Shown in pieces: positions 32,601-41,501 of a DNA stretch of 64,000 nucleotides. Below the pieces are notes generated by a model. That model saw only the letters and a list, made by a program, of their open reading frames with translations, was not told the DNA's origin and made no database searches. The translations under genes and the position numbers were made by a program. The stretch is from the NCBI RefSeq assembly GCF_001641755.2, contig NZ_LRFG02000007.1, positions 7,501-71,500 of the forward strand, read 5' to 3'. Numbering within the stretch: the first letter of the stretch is position 1; each line of letters starts with the position of its first letter. This stretch comes from Microbulbifer flavimaris (GTDB lineage: Bacteria > Pseudomonadota > Gammaproteobacteria > Pseudomonadales > Cellvibrionaceae).

Positions 32601-32741
32601 TACCTTACCCGTGGCCTGCAGGGGAACATTCGACAGCGTAAGGGGCTCGGCACTTATACAGGTTGAGAAAGTAAATCCAAAGCCAAAAAGCATGTACAGA
32701 AGTGGCCTCGGCGCGAATTTCTTCAGCTGCTTGTTGTTCAT
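29634..32741 (-). CDS. pilY1: PilY1 homologue, copy B (tip adhesin)
   Basis: The 1035-residue paralogue of copy A has the same architecture: signal peptide, VWA domain with MIDAS Asp56/Ser58/Ser60, PilY1 propeller with DLNGDRIVD (731-739), an EF-hand-like loop DFNNDGEINAQD (953-964) and the same GRLSWEEFSPR end. It differs in the segment after the MIDAS (an insertion DSQTTATDPTDS), and the VWA calcium-loop region reads YDLDDDSTNGDALD, so the copy A loop is not kept. A further insertion lies in the propeller (SGTVTQGHQFDEANAEA). AGGGAAG precedes the ATG. Confidence 0.92.
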   Translation of the reverse strand: MNNKQLKKFAPRPLLYMLFGFGFTFSTCISAEPLTLSNVPLQATGKVEPNLMILMDSSGSMAWYLDSQTTATDPTDSRLYIAKEAAKTVVRGLGDLRVGLAQFNGGDGAEILLGLRSISEDGARDALLTEIDLINADGVTPLAEALTDVGYYFVEGYTGTDDKVTIHPGDADNSEDVSAGAVLGASSNPGPVYASGAAKPTRDNPAIQEYCQANFVMALTDGLPNNDSAYTSYLANYDLDDDSTNGDALDDVAKALYDINWRPDLDDPNDTSHKNNITSYFIGFADPALATNNLLESAGAQGGGSYQFADSADSLASSLNDAVNSISNSVGTQASVAFNSTSLDIGSVIYSAKFDTSDFSGRLYARSLNPDTGRIANTLWEASEELADESSSTREIITYLNGRGVSFTADSAGVDTDLPDSPHEDDLNINKSTGLDDGAWVDRLSYIRGDTTNDGVGNYRQRGSFSALVDNMTGPKLLGDIVHSTPIYVGKPELNWPSTFGGNNASESYEQYRIDNADRTPMVYVGANDGMLHGFNANTGEEIFAYIPALLLNSGRHEGLHSFTDSTYQHSYFVDLTPTVSDVYIDSDGNGIDEWATVLVGGLRGGGRGYFALNVSGAGKSDASGTVTQGHQFDEANAEAVALWEFDGGTDAQYLGYSYSEAQIAKLNNGKWAVIFGNGYNSESGVAGLFIVYIEEGADGSWDAGDWEFISTGAGAVGERKNGLSSPRLIDLNGDRIVDRVYAGDLMGNLWSFDLSDQDGNVSGGNDSETWGPYVGVPLFTTGNTGEPNNAILSAPLVARNTSVAPAGNGANVLVMFGTGQYLNTGDLTGSTPGAFYAVWDNDYTLANGAITGDDLAAQVLKPVGTNRTIDENLSVAVDWATHQGWKMVLDDGSGFGSAYAAERVITSPTVRRNTLFFSTVSPNPQPCASSGSGYLMSLDFRTGRAGNDAVADFNNDGEINAQDEGFVGKQFQACTEDCGEGGGSGGDPGMPGQSGFIGDVRCTPGSSGDVICDDIDVGNEAREGRLSWEEFSPR

Positions 32742-32750
32742 TTTTCTTCC

Positions 32751-33311
32751 CTAGAAGCGCTTTCCGTAATGGCTGATAATGATCCGAGTGGTACTATCGG
32801 TCAGGCCCCGACCCTGGGCGACGATGCGGAATACTTTGATTTCCCCACCCCCGGTCGTTTGCCCATAGCCGCCGACCGTAATACTGTCGGCGGGGTCTTC
32901 TTTATCGGCATTGCCGGCAAGCTCAATGTAATAACGGCCGTTCAGGGCGGTGCCATCCGGCGCCTGCATACTCACAGTTTTTGATGCGGAATTGCCGCTA
33001 CCCCAGGTCGCGCTATCAAAAAGGCTGTCCGGTCCCTCGCCTTCAGGGTGAAGATGAGCCATCACTCCAAAACCTCCCGTGGTCGACATCCCCTCGATCT
33101 CCGTCTCTGCGGCCCTGACCAATGACTCTGCAACTTCCAGGGCCACTTTTGCGTCCCGTGAAGCAAAAGTCATTTTCTCTTCCAGCAGCACGGTGCGCGC
33201 TGCAGAAACGCCAATCAACGTGAGAACGAGTAGGACAATCAGGCTGACGACGAGCACGGCACCACGCTGTCGCGAAAGGCCTGCAATATGCGAACGTCCA
33301 GGCATGGTCAT
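32751..33311 (-). CDS. pilX: PilX-type minor pilin, copy B
   Basis: This 186-residue paralogue of copy A PilX has a longer leader (MTMPGRSHIAGLSRQRG) before AVLVVSLIVLLVLTLIGVSA and the same LEEKMTFASRDAKVALEVAE signature. The middle differs from copy A (FGVMAHLHPEGEGPDSLFD) while the last 55 or so residues are nearly identical. The start overlaps the pilW B stop as TAATG, as in copy A. Confidence 0.9.
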   Translation of the reverse strand: MTMPGRSHIAGLSRQRGAVLVVSLIVLLVLTLIGVSAARTVLLEEKMTFASRDAKVALEVAESLVRAAETEIEGMSTTGGFGVMAHLHPEGEGPDSLFDSATWGSGNSASKTVSMQAPDGTALNGRYYIELAGNADKEDPADSITVGGYGQTTGGGEIKVFRIVAQGRGLTDSTTRIIISHYGKRF

Positions 33312-34393
33312 TAGAGCCTCCCCCGGTTGCGCACTTTTGAAGTGGTCAGGTAGACCTTGCGCAGCTTGCCATCTGTATAAGTGGTAATTTGGCCATCCAG
33401 ATCCGCGACATCCATATCATCTGCCCGGACACTGGTATCGCTGGTTGCGACGAGCTGAACTTTAATGGCCACCGCCTGCTCCATCTGCGCAGCGGACAAC
33501 CCGGCGGAGGAAGTCCATGTGTCCACGACCTCGTCATTGTCAGCATCACGCCCGTAAAGGATCTGCATGTCTTCCACACCGGGCACCAGTTCCATGGCAG
33601 TGTTGCCGGTGTCGGCGACATACAGGGAGGGCTCGCCGGTTACCCCACTATTGGCAATAAAGTAGGTGCGCTCAAAGGGTTTGAGAATTCTTGCATCGGC
33701 GCCATATTGGCGCTGCAGTGCTTTCGTGGCGTTATCGATGGCCCCAACCTGGTTACAGGCGCCGGTATTGTGCGTGATGGTTTTTTTTCTGTTATCGGTG
33801 TTGTTTACGCTAGTCGTCGTGTTGCAACCGCCTTGCCCCTGCACAGAGGTGACGGTCATCAGTTCGCCACTCTGGCAATTCGTCAGGAGAATGACATCAC
33901 CCGGCTCTACCTCGCACTGTGCACTGACATGCAATGCAGCAGCCTGGACACTGGGGACCATGCGGCCCGTGCCGCCACAGGCATCGTCTGCGCCACGAAT
34001 AGTCAATGTATCCGTCCCGTCCAACACTGGGACGGCACCGATCGTAAGACTGCTCGCATTGTCCACACCACCAACGCCGTCGGCTCCGATCTGATCGTAC
34101 AGATCCTTTGCCGACGAACCGCTGTAGTCCGGGTCGCTGGTATCGAGATGGTTTTGAATGCTGGCCTTGTCCGGCGCGCAGCCCCAATAATCCGCCATGC
34201 GGATCTCCTTGGTCAGCAGGTCAGTAGCAAAGCGGCCACTCTCCTGCACCCGCGCAAAAGCCGTCTGCATCTGCATGGTGTTGCGATTACCGTCAAAAAT
34301 TTGCAGCACCCCCCAGAGCAACATCGCACTGAGCAGTAAAGCGATCATCAGCTCGATCAGCGACAGGCCGCGTTGATTTCCAAGTAAATTCAT
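33311..34393 (-). CDS. pilW: PilW-type minor pilin, copy B
   Basis: The 360-residue paralogue of copy A PilW has the leader MNLLGNQRG and mature start LSLIELMIALLLSAMLLWGVL, with the same FARVQESGRFATDLLTKEIRMADYWGC block. The calcium-loop position reads RDADNDEVVD, with Gly replaced by Asn relative to copy A. A TTG at 34399 is in frame, but the ATG at 34393 with GGTGGAG upstream gives the better leader. Confidence 0.9.
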   Translation of the reverse strand: MNLLGNQRGLSLIELMIALLLSAMLLWGVLQIFDGNRNTMQMQTAFARVQESGRFATDLLTKEIRMADYWGCAPDKASIQNHLDTSDPDYSGSSAKDLYDQIGADGVGGVDNASSLTIGAVPVLDGTDTLTIRGADDACGGTGRMVPSVQAAALHVSAQCEVEPGDVILLTNCQSGELMTVTSVQGQGGCNTTTSVNNTDNRKKTITHNTGACNQVGAIDNATKALQRQYGADARILKPFERTYFIANSGVTGEPSLYVADTGNTAMELVPGVEDMQILYGRDADNDEVVDTWTSSAGLSAAQMEQAVAIKVQLVATSDTSVRADDMDVADLDGQITTYTDGKLRKVYLTTSKVRNRGRL

Positions 34394-34395
34394 TT

Positions 34396-34875
34396 TCAAA
34401 GCTCCACCACCATCCGAAAAGTGGATTCCTCGGTACCGCCGGCCGCGGTACCACGATTCTCTCCGGTGTGCTGTTCATTCCAGGTCACTATGAGTGTGAC
34501 CGTTCGCCCTACCCGGTTAATTTCTCCTTCACCCGCTGGCAGGTTAGTGGAGATCACTTGCCCCCATTCGTAGAGATCCATACTGGCGAGATTGGAGGCG
34601 CTGCACGCGCTGCTGCAGGCGACGCTGGTCTCGCTTCCGTCCACGGTCTTGCCGTCATAACTGGCGAGTTCCAGCCCATCCGGGTTAGCCCGCATCCGCT
34701 CGGCCATTTCATGTGCTGCCAGCGCAGCCATATAGCGATGGTGAGCATTGTTGCCATTTTTCAGGCTCATGACCTGGGTGGCGGAAAGCCCGAGGAGACC
34801 GACGGCAAGCACCAGGATGGTCACCAGCACCTCGATCATGGTTGCGCCTTCCTGTCTGCGCATGATTCCCTTCAT
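34396..34875 (-). CDS. pilV: PilV-type minor pilin, copy B
   Basis: The 159-residue paralogue of copy A PilV has the leader MKGIMRRQEG and mature start ATMIEVLVTILVLAVGLLGLSATQVMSLK; the helix MAALAAHEMAERMRANPDGLEL is identical to copy A. AGGGAG sits 7 bases before the ATG at 34875. Its TGA stop lies immediately before the pilW B ATG. Confidence 0.9.
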   Translation of the reverse strand: MKGIMRRQEGATMIEVLVTILVLAVGLLGLSATQVMSLKNGNNAHHRYMAALAAHEMAERMRANPDGLELASYDGKTVDGSETSVACSSACSASNLASMDLYEWGQVISTNLPAGEGEINRVGRTVTLIVTWNEQHTGENRGTAAGGTEESTFRMVVEL

Positions 34876-34885
34876 CACTTTCTCC

Positions 34886-35383
34886 CTAGCTACAGGTAAG
34901 CGGCGCGCTTTGGAGTACGCCGGTGGAAAGGACGCTCAGCTTGCGCCCCGCCTCTCCACTGGTAGAGTCCTCACAGATCTCGATCTCAAGGAGACCCGGC
35001 ATAGTGGTCTGGCCGTCAGGCAGGTAAGAAAAATCGATACTGCCGCTGGCGATAGAGACGGCGGGTCCATTGCAGCTGCTGGTCCGCCGCAGCACCTCAT
35101 CGGGATCAACATCACTGCCACCATCGAGATCGCGGTATACGGTCACGCCCGCTGCGATGCCGGAAGGCGCGGTAACGGTGACGGGAGCAACCACGCGAAC
35201 GGCTTCGCTGCGGGCAAACTGCAACACTCCCACGAGGGCATTCGCACAAGCAGTTCGCTTGTTGCGCTGAATCAAGTCATTAAAAGAGGGGGCGGCCAGG
35301 GCAGTTACGATAGCCAGAATCGCCACAGTGATAAGTAGCTCCACCAGGGTAAACCCGGCGCGCCTCGAGAATCCGTTCATCAT
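34886..35383 (-). CDS. fimU: FimU/GspH-type minor pilin, copy B
   Basis: The 165-residue prepilin has the leader MMNGFSRRAG and mature start FTLVELLITVAILAIVTALAAPSFN. The globular domain is clearly different from copy A, and the EF-hand-like loop is altered (RDLDGGSDVDPDE, residues 84-96, still with Asp85, Asp87 and Glu96). AGGAAA precedes the ATG. As first gene of copy B it should follow the promoter of the whole pilin block. Confidence 0.87.
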   Translation of the reverse strand: MMNGFSRRAGFTLVELLITVAILAIVTALAAPSFNDLIQRNKRTACANALVGVLQFARSEAVRVVAPVTVTAPSGIAAGVTVYRDLDGGSDVDPDEVLRRTSSCNGPAVSIASGSIDFSYLPDGQTTMPGLLEIEICEDSTSGEAGRKLSVLSTGVLQSAPLTCS

Positions 35384-35642
35384 TATTGTCGTTTCCTGTC
35401 CAGTCGTTGGACTACGACCCTTTGTATCGCTGGCGTCGACGTCGGCGCAATAGCGGTTGGCGCAGGAAGCTACAGAAAGGGATCAAAGGTCGTGCTCAAC
35501 AGACGAGCGGGCGAGAAAATGGCGGGAGGTTTGGCATTTGACGCCAGAAGTTCAGCGGATTTACCAACCACGTGGTGGAAATACGCGGCATGGCTCGGTA
35601 GGGGTTTCGCCTTCCCTGGCGAAAACTTGGTGCAAATCCTCG

Positions 35643-36575
35643 CTAGCGCAGCTCTTTGGGCAGCGAGAAACGAATGTTTTCCTCGCGGCCAGACATCTCG
35701 GCCGGCGGCTCGGCGCCCAGCTGCTGCAGGCGATCGATCACCTCCTGCACCAGCACTTCCGGTGCCGAGGCCCCGGCCGTGATCCCGATGGCACTCTTCC
35801 CGGTCAGCCAGGCAGGGTCGATATCCGCCGCGCCGTCGATCAGCTTTGCCGAAGCACCACAGCGCTGCGCCAGTTCGCGCAGGCGGTTGGAATTGGAACT
35901 GTTGGGGCTGCCCACCACCAGCACCAGGTCGCTCTCCAGCGCAAGCTGGCGCACCGCATCCTGGCGGTTCTGGGTGGCGTAGCAGATGTCGTCTTTGCGC
36001 GGGCCGCGGATATTGGGGAAGCGCGCGCGCAGGGCGTCGATGACCTTGGCTGTGTCATCCATGGACAGGGTGGTCTGGGTCACAAAGGAGAGGTTGCTCT
36101 CGTCCTTAACGGCCAGCTTCGCCACATCCTCTTCATCCTCCACCAGGTAGATGGCACCACCACCACTGGTGTCGTACTGGCCCATGGTACCTTCTACCTC
36201 CGGGTGGCCGGCATGACCGATCAGGATGCACTCGCTGCCGTCGCCGCTGAACTTGCTCACTTCCATATGGACTTTGGTCACCAGCGGACAGGTGGCATCG
36301 AACACTCTCAGGCCGCGGTCAGCGGCTTCCTGCTGCACCGCTTTGGAAACACCGTGGGCACTGAAGATCACGATTACGTCGTCGGGCACTTCGGAGAGCT
36401 CGTCCACGAAGATCGCGCCGCGGTCACGCAGGCTTTCCACCACGAACTTGTTGTGCACCACCTCATGGCGCACATAAATGGGCGCACCAAACACGTCCAG
36501 GGCGCGATTGACGATATCGATCGCCCGATCGACGCCGGCACAGAAGCCGCGGGGATTTGCCAGTCGGATTTGCAT
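35643..36575 (-). CDS. ispH: 4-hydroxy-3-methylbut-2-enyl diphosphate reductase
   Basis: IspH (LytB) is the iron-sulfur enzyme of the last step of the MEP isoprenoid pathway. The 310-residue protein starts [19 protein letters not shown] as in E. coli and has the three cluster cysteines Cys12, Cys96 (DATCPLVTK) and Cys198 ([10 protein letters not shown]). GAGGTAAG precedes the ATG, which excludes the upstream GTG at 36581. It ends the murJ-ribF-ileS-lspA-fkpB-ispH gene string. Confidence 0.96.
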   Translation of the reverse strand: MQIRLANPRGFCAGVDRAIDIVNRALDVFGAPIYVRHEVVHNKFVVESLRDRGAIFVDELSEVPDDVIVIFSAHGVSKAVQQEAADRGLRVFDATCPLVTKVHMEVSKFSGDGSECILIGHAGHPEVEGTMGQYDTSGGGAIYLVEDEEDVAKLAVKDESNLSFVTQTTLSMDDTAKVIDALRARFPNIRGPRKDDICYATQNRQDAVRQLALESDLVLVVGSPNSSNSNRLRELAQRCGASAKLIDGAADIDPAWLTGKSAIGITAGASAPEVLVQEVIDRLQQLGAEPPAEMSGREENIRFSLPKELR

Positions 36576-36623
36576 AGTCACTTACCTCGCTCGGGCACCC
36601 TGCAAGAGGCACCCGTCAGCCCC

Positions 36624-37064
36624 TTAATTGACGGAGGCCACCTCGATAATCTTTACGTGAAAATTCAGCGTCTGGCCAGCCAGCGGATGATTGAAATCCA
36701 CCGTGACCTCGTCATCACCCACTTCGCGGATAACGCCGGGCAGCTCGCCACTGCCGTTGTCGAAAGAGACCACCAGCCCCGGCTCCAGCTCCAGGTCCGG
36801 GCTGAAATGGTCGCGCCGCACCTTCTGGATGTTTGACGGATTGCGTTGACCGAAGCCCACCTCCGGCGGAATCTCAATCTCCGCCTCGTCACCGGCCTGC
36901 AGGCCGAACAGTGCCTTCTCAAAGCCGGGCAGCAGGCTGCCGTCTCCCACCGTGAAACTGGCGGGGTCGCCCTTGAAGGTGGTATCCACTTCGCTGCCGT
37001 CGTCCAGCTTGAGACTGAAATGCAGGGTGACTCGGCTGTGCTCGCCGATTACGTTGTTACTCAT
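36624..37064 (-). CDS. fkpB: FKBP-type peptidyl-prolyl isomerase FkpB (SlpA)
   Basis: The 146-residue SlyD-like FKBP has the N-terminal half-domain (VTLHFSLKLDDGSEVDTTF), PASFTVGDGSLLPGFEKALFGL, the inserted flap domain, and the closing DFNHPLAGQTLNFHVKI. The C-terminal His-rich metal tail of SlyD is absent, which fits FkpB. It lies 5 bases after lspA, as in E. coli and Pseudomonas. Confidence 0.93.
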   Translation of the reverse strand: MSNNVIGEHSRVTLHFSLKLDDGSEVDTTFKGDPASFTVGDGSLLPGFEKALFGLQAGDEAEIEIPPEVGFGQRNPSNIQKVRRDHFSPDLELEPGLVVSFDNGSGELPGVIREVGDDEVTVDFNHPLAGQTLNFHVKIIEVASVN

Positions 37065-37069
37065 ACTCT

Positions 37070-37591
37070 TTAAACTTCTGCGCTCTTTTCAGCGTCTTTG
37101 GATTCGGCAAAAAACAGCAGCTCGATTACCAGCATTGTGGCACCCACACTGATCGCCATGTCAGCCACGTTGAATACCGGAAAGTGCCAGCTGCCGTAGT
37201 AAACCGAAATGAAATCCCGTACATAGCCCAGCACGATACGGTCCCACAGGTTGCCGATCGCCCCGCCCAGAATCAGGGCCAGGGCCAGTGGCTCCCAGCG
37301 CTTGATCGCCGGCAGGCGCCAGAGCCAAACGATAACCATTGCGCTGAAACCCAGGGCAACCGCGCCAAAGAACCAGCGCTGCCAGCCACCGGCATCGGCC
37401 AGGAAACTGAAGGCAGCGCCATAATTCTCCGCGTAGGTGAACTGCAACAGGCCGGGAATGATCTGCAGTTCCGGTCCGTACATGAAGCGCTCTACCGCCC
37501 ACACCTTGGTGACGATATCCAGCACAATCACCGCCAGCGCCAGCCAGTACCAGCGCCACGGATGTCCGAAAAGCGAAAGGGCTTTAGGCAT
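37070..37591 (-). CDS. lspA: Lipoprotein signal peptidase
   Basis: LspA cleaves the signal peptide of diacylated prolipoproteins in the inner membrane. The 173-residue protein has four membrane helices and the catalytic aspartates Asp126 ([12 protein letters not shown]) and Asp144 (FNVADMAIS). The frame is open far upstream, but the ATG at 37591, inside the end of ileS and preceded by GGAG, starts the normal N-terminus. The 8-base overlap with ileS implies translational coupling. Confidence 0.95.
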   Translation of the reverse strand: MPKALSLFGHPWRWYWLALAVIVLDIVTKVWAVERFMYGPELQIIPGLLQFTYAENYGAAFSFLADAGGWQRWFFGAVALGFSAMVIVWLWRLPAIKRWEPLALALILGGAIGNLWDRIVLGYVRDFISVYYGSWHFPVFNVADMAISVGATMLVIELLFFAESKDAEKSAEV

Positions 37592-40388
37592 AATGCCGCT
37601 CCTCGCCGGCGCCGGCCACGTTCTCCACACAGCGGCTGCAGATCTCCGGGTGCTCCGGCACAGACCCCACGTCAGCGCGGTAGTGCCAGCAGCGGGCACA
37701 CTTGGGATGATCCACCTTGCGCACATCCACCTTGAGGCCTTCCAGTTCGGTCTCGTGGGCACCGGCGGCATCGCTCAGGCGCTGCACGGAAGTGGAAGAG
37801 CAGATCAGCACAAAGCGCAGCTCGTCCTCCAGCGCGCAGAGTTTCTCCCGCAGGGCATCGTCCGCATAGAGGGTGACCGCAGCCTGTAGCGAGCCACCGA
37901 TCTGGCCGGCGTTGCGCTGCTCCTCGAGCACCTTGTTCACTGCGGTTTTCACGCTGGCGACCTGAGCCCAGAATTCCGCGCCCTTGTCCGCATCGGCCGG
38001 CAGTTTCTCCAGCGGATACCACTCTTCCAGGAACACGCTCTCACCCTTGCCACCGGGGATAAACTGCCAGAGCTCTTCAGCGGTAAAGCTCAGGATCGGC
38101 GCCACCCAGCGGGTGAACGCCTGCACGATGTGGTAGAGCGCGGTCTGTGCCGAGCGCCGGGCAACACTGTCGTCGCGGGTGGTGTACTGGCGGTCCTTGA
38201 TGATATCCAGATAGAAACCACCCATTTCCACCACACAGAAATTGTGCAGTTTCTGGTAGATCTGGTGGAACTGGTAGTTGTCGTAGGCCGCGATAATCTC
38301 GTCCTGCAGGCGCGCCGCCTTGTCGATGGCCCAGCGATCCAGTGCCAGCAGCTCTCCCGCCGGCAGCAGGTCTTTTTCCGGATCAAAACCGGCCAGGTTC
38401 GACAGGAAGAAACGGGCAGTGTTGCGCAGGCGGCGGTAGGAATCCGCCGTGCGCTTGAGGATCTCGTCGGAGACCGCCATCTCACCACTGAAGTCGGTGG
38501 CTGCCACCCACAGGCGCAGCACGTCTGCACCCAGCTTGTTGATCACATCCTGGGGCGCCACAGTATTCCCGATGGACTTGGACATCTTGCGTCCCTCGGC
38601 ATCGACGGTGAAGCCGTGGGTCAGCACCTGCTTGTAGGGTGCGCAGTCGTTGATGGCGATGGACGTTTTCAGGGAGGACTGGAACCAGCCGCGGTGCTGG
38701 TCGGAGCCCTCCAGGTACAGATCCGCCGGGAAGCGCAGACCATCGCGGCGCTCGAGCACGGCATAGTGGGTTACGCCGGAATCGAACCAGACATCCAGGG
38801 TATCGGTGACCTTCAGGTATTGATCCGCTTCGTCGCCGAGCAGCTCCGCCGCATCCAGGTCGAACCAGACATCCATGCCCTCTTCCTCGACACGCTGGGC
38901 CACCTGGTCCATCAGTGCCGGGGTATCCGGGTGGATTTCGTGGGTCTCCTTGTGCACGAACAGCGCGATGGGCACACCCCAGGTGCGCTGGCGGGAGATA
39001 CACCAGTCAGGGCTGGCATCCAGCATGGCGTCGATGCGGGCCTTGCCCCAGCCGGGAATCCAGGTCACCTCGTCCGCCGCCTTCTGCGCGTGGTCCAGCA
39101 GGTCGTTCTGCTGCATGCTGATAAACCACTGCGGCGTCGCGCGATAGATCAGCGGCGTCTTGGTGCGCCAGCAGTGCGGGTAGCTGTGGACCAGCTTGCC
39201 CTCGTGCAGCAGCGTGCCTTTCTCGTTCAGATACTCGACGATTTTCTCGTCCACTTTGTACACATGCTCGCCGGCAAATACGGGGACGTTGTCCCGGAAT
39301 ACACCGTTCTCGTCCAGGTAATTGAGCGTATCGATACCGTATTTCTTGCCCACCTGGAAATCGTCCGGGCCGTGGTCCGGGGCGGTGTGTACACAGCCGG
39401 TACCGGCGTCAGTGGTGACGTGGTCCCCCAGCACCATCGGCAGGGTCTTGTCGTAAAACGGATGGTTGACCTTGAGGTGCTCCAGGGCCGCGCCGCGGAT
39501 GTTGCCCACGACTTCACCCTCGAGGCCGGCGCGCTCCAGCACCGCGTCCTTCAGGTCTTCGGCCATCAGCAGGCGGCGCTCGCCCACCTGCACCACCACG
39601 TATTCCAGCTCGCCATTGACCGAGATCGCCTGGCTGGACGGCAGGGTCCATGGGGTGGTGGTCCAGATCACGACTGACAGCTCGCCGTCACCGGCATGGC
39701 CACCGGCAGCATCGGCGATCGCCAGCGCCGTCTCCTCGGTAACCGGGTAGCAGACATCGATGGAGAAGGAGGTTTTGTCCTGGTACTCCACTTCCGCTTC
39801 CGCCAGGGCAGAGCCACCGACCACGCTCCAGTAAACCGGCTTGAAGCCACGGGCCAGGTGGCCGTTATTCACGATGCGGCCGAGGGCGCGGATGATGTCC
39901 GCCTCGAACTGGAAATCCATGGTGCGGTAGGGGTTACCCCACTCGCCAAACACGCCCAGGCGGATGAAGTCTTTCTTTTGCCCCTCCACCTGCTTGGCGG
40001 CATATTCGCGGCACTTCTGGCGGAACGTGCGGTGATCGACCTTGGCGCCCGCCTTGCCGATTTTCTTTTCCACCCGGTGTTCGATGGGCAGGCCGTGGCA
40101 GTCCCAGCCCGGCACATAGGGGGCATCGAAACCGCTCATGGTCTTGGACTTGACGATAATGTCCTTGAGGATCTTGTTGACCGAATGGCCGATGTGGATA
40201 TCGCCGTTCGCATAGGGCGGGCCATCGTGCAGGATGAACTGGTCGCGTCCGGCGCGGGCCTGGCGAATCTTTTCGTAGAGCTTGCCCTCCTGCCACTGCT
40301 TGAGGGTGGCCGGCTCCCGCTGCGGCAGGTTGCCACGCATGGGAAAGTCGGTATGGGGCAGATTCAGTGTCGCTTTGTAATCGGTCAT
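37584..40388 (-). CDS. ileS: Isoleucyl-tRNA synthetase
   Basis: This class I aminoacyl-tRNA synthetase has the bacterial-type length (934 residues). HIGH appears in [21 protein letters not shown] in [11 protein letters not shown], the CP1 editing domain lies between them, and the C-terminal zinc site has Cys pairs in CARCW and CSRC. Its gene neighbours ribF upstream and lspA downstream are the E. coli order. Confidence 0.97.
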   Translation of the reverse strand: MTDYKATLNLPHTDFPMRGNLPQREPATLKQWQEGKLYEKIRQARAGRDQFILHDGPPYANGDIHIGHSVNKILKDIIVKSKTMSGFDAPYVPGWDCHGLPIEHRVEKKIGKAGAKVDHRTFRQKCREYAAKQVEGQKKDFIRLGVFGEWGNPYRTMDFQFEADIIRALGRIVNNGHLARGFKPVYWSVVGGSALAEAEVEYQDKTSFSIDVCYPVTEETALAIADAAGGHAGDGELSVVIWTTTPWTLPSSQAISVNGELEYVVVQVGERRLLMAEDLKDAVLERAGLEGEVVGNIRGAALEHLKVNHPFYDKTLPMVLGDHVTTDAGTGCVHTAPDHGPDDFQVGKKYGIDTLNYLDENGVFRDNVPVFAGEHVYKVDEKIVEYLNEKGTLLHEGKLVHSYPHCWRTKTPLIYRATPQWFISMQQNDLLDHAQKAADEVTWIPGWGKARIDAMLDASPDWCISRQRTWGVPIALFVHKETHEIHPDTPALMDQVAQRVEEEGMDVWFDLDAAELLGDEADQYLKVTDTLDVWFDSGVTHYAVLERRDGLRFPADLYLEGSDQHRGWFQSSLKTSIAINDCAPYKQVLTHGFTVDAEGRKMSKSIGNTVAPQDVINKLGADVLRLWVAATDFSGEMAVSDEILKRTADSYRRLRNTARFFLSNLAGFDPEKDLLPAGELLALDRWAIDKAARLQDEIIAAYDNYQFHQIYQKLHNFCVVEMGGFYLDIIKDRQYTTRDDSVARRSAQTALYHIVQAFTRWVAPILSFTAEELWQFIPGGKGESVFLEEWYPLEKLPADADKGAEFWAQVASVKTAVNKVLEEQRNAGQIGGSLQAAVTLYADDALREKLCALEDELRFVLICSSTSVQRLSDAAGAHETELEGLKVDVRKVDHPKCARCWHYRADVGSVPEHPEICSRCVENVAGAGEERHYA

Positions 40389-40436
40389 TGGGTGCTACTT
40401 CAGCTCTAGACTGGAAATTTGCTTGAGGCAGTGGAT

Positions 40437-41426
40437 TCAGTGGCTATCCGACGGCCGGGGATTGTTTTCAAACCAGGCCCGCGCATCGCGGATGTCCCGG
40501 GCGATTTGCGCCCGAAGGATTTCGAGGGAATCGAATTTCTCTTCGTCGCGCAGCTTGTGACAGAACTCCACCGCCAGTTCACGGCCGTAGAGATCGCTGG
40601 CAAAGTCGAACAGGTTCACCTCCAGCAGTGGCTGGGCGCCCTCGCCCTCTACTGTTGGGCGAAAACCGACATTGGCCACGCCGTCGATCTCCCGGCGGCC
40701 GGGAGCCAGCTCGCGGTCATCGGTGGCCCGCACCCGCACCGTGTAGACGCCGACTAGGGGCGATCGATAGCGGTGCAAGCGCACATTGGCGGTCGGCGCC
40801 CCCAGCTCGCGCCCCAGGGCGCGCCCGGGAGCCACCCGACCGGTAATCTGGTAAGGCTTGCCGAGCAGGGTTTCCGCCAGCTCGAAATCCCCATCCTGCA
40901 GGGCCTGGCGGATGCGCGTACTGCTGACCCGTGCCCCGCGGATCTCCACGGTGGCGGTGTCTTCCACGGAGTAGCCTGCCTCGGCACCGATCTTTTGCAG
41001 CAGCTGGTAGTCGCCACTGCGGTCACAACCGAAGCGGAAGTCATCCCCCACAACCAGGTGGCGGACATCGAGGCCATCCACGAGGATCTGGCGGATAAAC
41101 GCCTCACCGCTCAGGCTGCGCAGGCGCTCATTGAACTGCAGGCACAGCACGCGATCGACACCGGCATCGAACAGTGCCAGCACCTTCTCTTTAAAGCGCA
41201 TCAGGCGCGCCGGCGCCCGCTCACCAGAGAAATACTCGTGGGGTTGGGGCTCGAAGATCATGGCTACCGAGGGCACACCGTGCTCCCGCGCGCGCTCGCG
41301 AACCTGCGCAATGATCGCCTGATGGCCGCGGTGCACTCCATCGAACGAGCCGATAGTGGCCACGCAACCGCGGTGGCGAGGGTGCAGGTTGTGCAACCCG
41401 CGAATCAGTTCGCGCTCCTGGAACAA
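40437..41426 (-). CDS. ribF: Bifunctional riboflavin kinase/FAD synthetase
   Basis: RibF makes FMN and then FAD. The 329-residue protein has the N-terminal nucleotidyltransferase domain (TIGSFDGVHRGHQAI) and the C-terminal riboflavin kinase domain (GRVAPGRALGRELGAPTANV). The start appears to be TTG, with GGGAAGG upstream and no better ATG before the conserved region. It is encoded between murJ and ileS. Confidence 0.95.
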   Translation of the reverse strand: MFQERELIRGLHNLHPRHRGCVATIGSFDGVHRGHQAIIAQVRERAREHGVPSVAMIFEPQPHEYFSGERAPARLMRFKEKVLALFDAGVDRVLCLQFNERLRSLSGEAFIRQILVDGLDVRHLVVGDDFRFGCDRSGDYQLLQKIGAEAGYSVEDTATVEIRGARVSSTRIRQALQDGDFELAETLLGKPYQITGRVAPGRALGRELGAPTANVRLHRYRSPLVGVYTVRVRATDDRELAPGRREIDGVANVGFRPTVEGEGAQPLLEVNLFDFASDLYGRELAVEFCHKLRDEEKFDSLEILRAQIARDIRDARAWFENNPRPSDSH

Positions 41427-41501
41427 GGGGCCTTCCCATCCTCACAAAATCAAGCGCCGCAGTATAGCGGATTCAGGGTGGCCGGTCAGTGGCCACAGCC
41501 G

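Larger units (their letters stand above)
23485..35383 (-). repeat. Tandem duplication of the minor pilin cassette
   Basis: Two five-gene cassettes in the same order and orientation (fimU-pilV-pilW-pilX-pilY1) lie head to tail. Copy B is at 35383-29634 and copy A at 29140-23485. They share the same small spacings and the same pilW/pilX TAATG stop-start overlap (27060 and 33311). The encoded proteins are clear paralogues throughout, with PilX, PilW, PilV and PilY1 very similar and FimU much less so. pilE follows only copy A. No insertion sequence or flanking direct repeat was seen. Confidence 0.93.

Noticed and set aside
22953-35383. Mobile element as the cause of the pilin cassette duplication
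   Set aside because: No transposase, terminal inverted repeats or short flanking direct repeats were seen at the cassette borders; unequal recombination is a simpler explanation.
35600-35626. Hairpin after ispH as a rho-independent terminator
   Set aside because: The TTTCGCC / GGCGAAA stem is short and is followed on the minus strand by C-rich sequence rather than a T run, so it was not listed as a terminator.
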